From contig JAFKER010000017.1 of the NCBI GenBank assembly GCA_017308595.1, forward strand, positions 82,889 to 146,888: a stretch of 64,000 nucleotides of DNA, read 5' to 3'. Made by a program: the position numbers and the translations under genes. Origin of the DNA: Afipia sp. (GTDB lineage Bacteria; Pseudomonadota; Alphaproteobacteria; Rhizobiales; Xanthobacteraceae). Below the pieces are notes generated by a model, which was given only the letters and a program-made list of their open reading frames with translations, was not told where the DNA came from and searched no databases. Numbering within the stretch: the stretch's first letter is position 1; each line of letters begins with the position of its first letter. Below are positions 63,213 through 64,000 of this stretch, piece after piece.

Positions 63213-63852
63213 CTATTGCTTGTCTAGAACCTCACGAACCTTCCTGGAAAGCTGGTCGATAGTGAATGGCTTACCTATCAACTCGACGCCTGGATCCAAG
63301 ACCCCGTTATGAACTACCGCGTTGCGCGTATAGCCGGTCGTGAACAGGATCTTTAACTCTGGTCTGAGCTTATGCGCTTCTTCCGCAAGCTTCGCGCCAT
63401 TCATTCCCGGCATCACAACGTCGGTAAATAGTAAGCTGATGTCGGGTCGAGACTCGATCAGCTTCAATGCAGCGACCCCGCTCTCCGCTTCAATCACGCG
63501 GTACCCTGCCTCAAGAAGCGCCTCAACGCTGAACATTCGAACTGCGGCTTCATCCTCGACCACTAGAATAATCTCACTGAACTCCTCAGAGCCGCTTCTT
63601 AGTCCATTTTTAGCGTCACTTGGTTCGGTCTGCGTGAGAACACGGGGCAGATATACTTTTATAGTCGTTCCATGACCCGGCTCCGAATAGATCTTTACGT
63701 GACCATTTGATTGCTTGATGAAGCCATAGACCTGGCTCAGCCCCAGTCCTGTTCCCTTGCCAACTTCCTTGGTCGTGAAGAAGGGGTCGAAAGCTTTTTC
63801 GATCACTGACGATGGCATCCCGAAGCCGGTATCGGTGACCGCAATCAACACG
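63213..63852 (-). pseudogene. Hybrid histidine kinase, 3' part, cut by an IS element
   Basis: What remains is the end of a hybrid kinase: ATPase boxes DTGFGM (residues 7-12) and [14 protein letters not shown] (31-43), then a receiver domain (93-212) with phosphoacceptor D144 in LLFTDVVMPGM and Lys in IGKPFT. The sensor, dimerisation helix and N box should lie beyond 63852, where the IS end begins abruptly. A GTG at 63851 is open but does not restore a working kinase. Confidence 0.8.
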
Positions 63853-64000
63853 TGACCTGCCCCCCTGATTGCCCTCGTTTATAAGTAGACTCTGTTCTGG
63901 TTTTCGCCCCTGCTGGAGCGGTTGGCGAACTCGGTCGGTGTAAGCCCTTTGAGGCTCGTGTGGGGTCGGTTGGTGTTGTAGTCGATCCTCCAGTCCTCGA
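63853..64000 (-). mobile_element. IS3-family insertion sequence, one end
   Basis: From 63853 the sequence reads TGACCTGCCCCCCTG, the type of terminal inverted repeat seen in the IS407/IS51 branch of IS3. It abuts the broken kinase frame. The element continues past the right edge; the other end and the target duplication cannot be seen. Confidence 0.75.
63879..64000 (-). CDS. IS3-family transposase OrfB, C-terminal end
   Basis: The frame open to the right edge reads EDWRIDYNTNRPHTSLKGLT then PTEFANRSSRGENQNRVYL and a TAA at 63881-63879. W-R-x-D-Y-N-x-x-R-P-H-x-S-L is the standard end of the IS3 OrfB integrase core, after the last catalytic Glu. Only 40 codons are visible. Confidence 0.88.
   Translation of the reverse strand, partial: EDWRIDYNTNRPHTSLKGLTPTEFANRSSRGENQNRVYL

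Overview
The window is chromosomal DNA from a GC-rich alphaproteobacterium, most likely of the Bradyrhizobium/Afipia/Rhodopseudomonas group (Nitrobacteraceae). The best pointers are a D-tartrate dehydratase that keeps every catalytic residue of the Bradyrhizobium TarD enzyme at the same number, a BigR/Blh persulfide module, a CioAB-type cytochrome bd operon, alphaproteobacterial MutS and GlnD, and a CATTGCGAG-type intergenic palindrome common in these genomes.

Layout. 0-5.3 kb: the start of a DMT transporter and a Zur-type regulator (-), a patatin-like lipase, and a marR-emrA-emrB drug efflux operon. 5.3-17.6 kb: housekeeping genes (pcaF thiolase, mutS, osmC-like, glnD), the cydA-cydB operon ending in a tiny DUF2474-type subunit gene, an L,D-transpeptidase and an orphan amino-acid binding protein. 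17.7-31.3 kb: catabolic genes, namely a paired acyl-CoA dehydrogenase unit, a carboxymuconolactone-decarboxylase-like protein, a VOC protein, an MFS carrier, a bicupin, GST, PHB depolymerase, D-tartrate dehydratase and an orphan branched-chain amino-acid type binding protein. 31.3-38.7 kb: two divergent molybdoenzymes, then a sulfur module (TauE exporter, rhodanese, BigR repressor, divergent Blh persulfide dioxygenase). 38.7-45.6 kb: acyl-CoA synthetase, another orphan binding protein, nitronate monooxygenase, LysR, a zinc-type dehydrogenase and an outer-membrane barrel.

46-56.6 kb is the most unusual part. Two divergent LuxR-type proteins with degenerate receiver domains flank a tandem 20-bp repeat. 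One heads a plus-strand operon of exported proteins (DsrE-like, TAXI-like, and a protein with a VasI/TagO-like C-terminus). Converging on it is a minus-strand operon of three small exported Asn-Gly repeat proteins followed, with near-zero spacing, by a MacA-like adaptor, an ABC ATPase and a MacB-type permease. A fourth Asn-Gly protein with a separate cysteine-containing domain is divergent. The arrangement suggests a dedicated export route for repeat proteins; I do not recognise it as a described system.

56.8-64 kb looks like accessory DNA: two decayed copies of an integrase 5' region bracket a MarR gene, two small exported proteins and a large beta-barrel; a tRNA-Ser 3'-end-like remnant lies beside the second copy. 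Then come a caspase-like protein and a hybrid histidine kinase cut by an IS3-family element that runs off the right edge.
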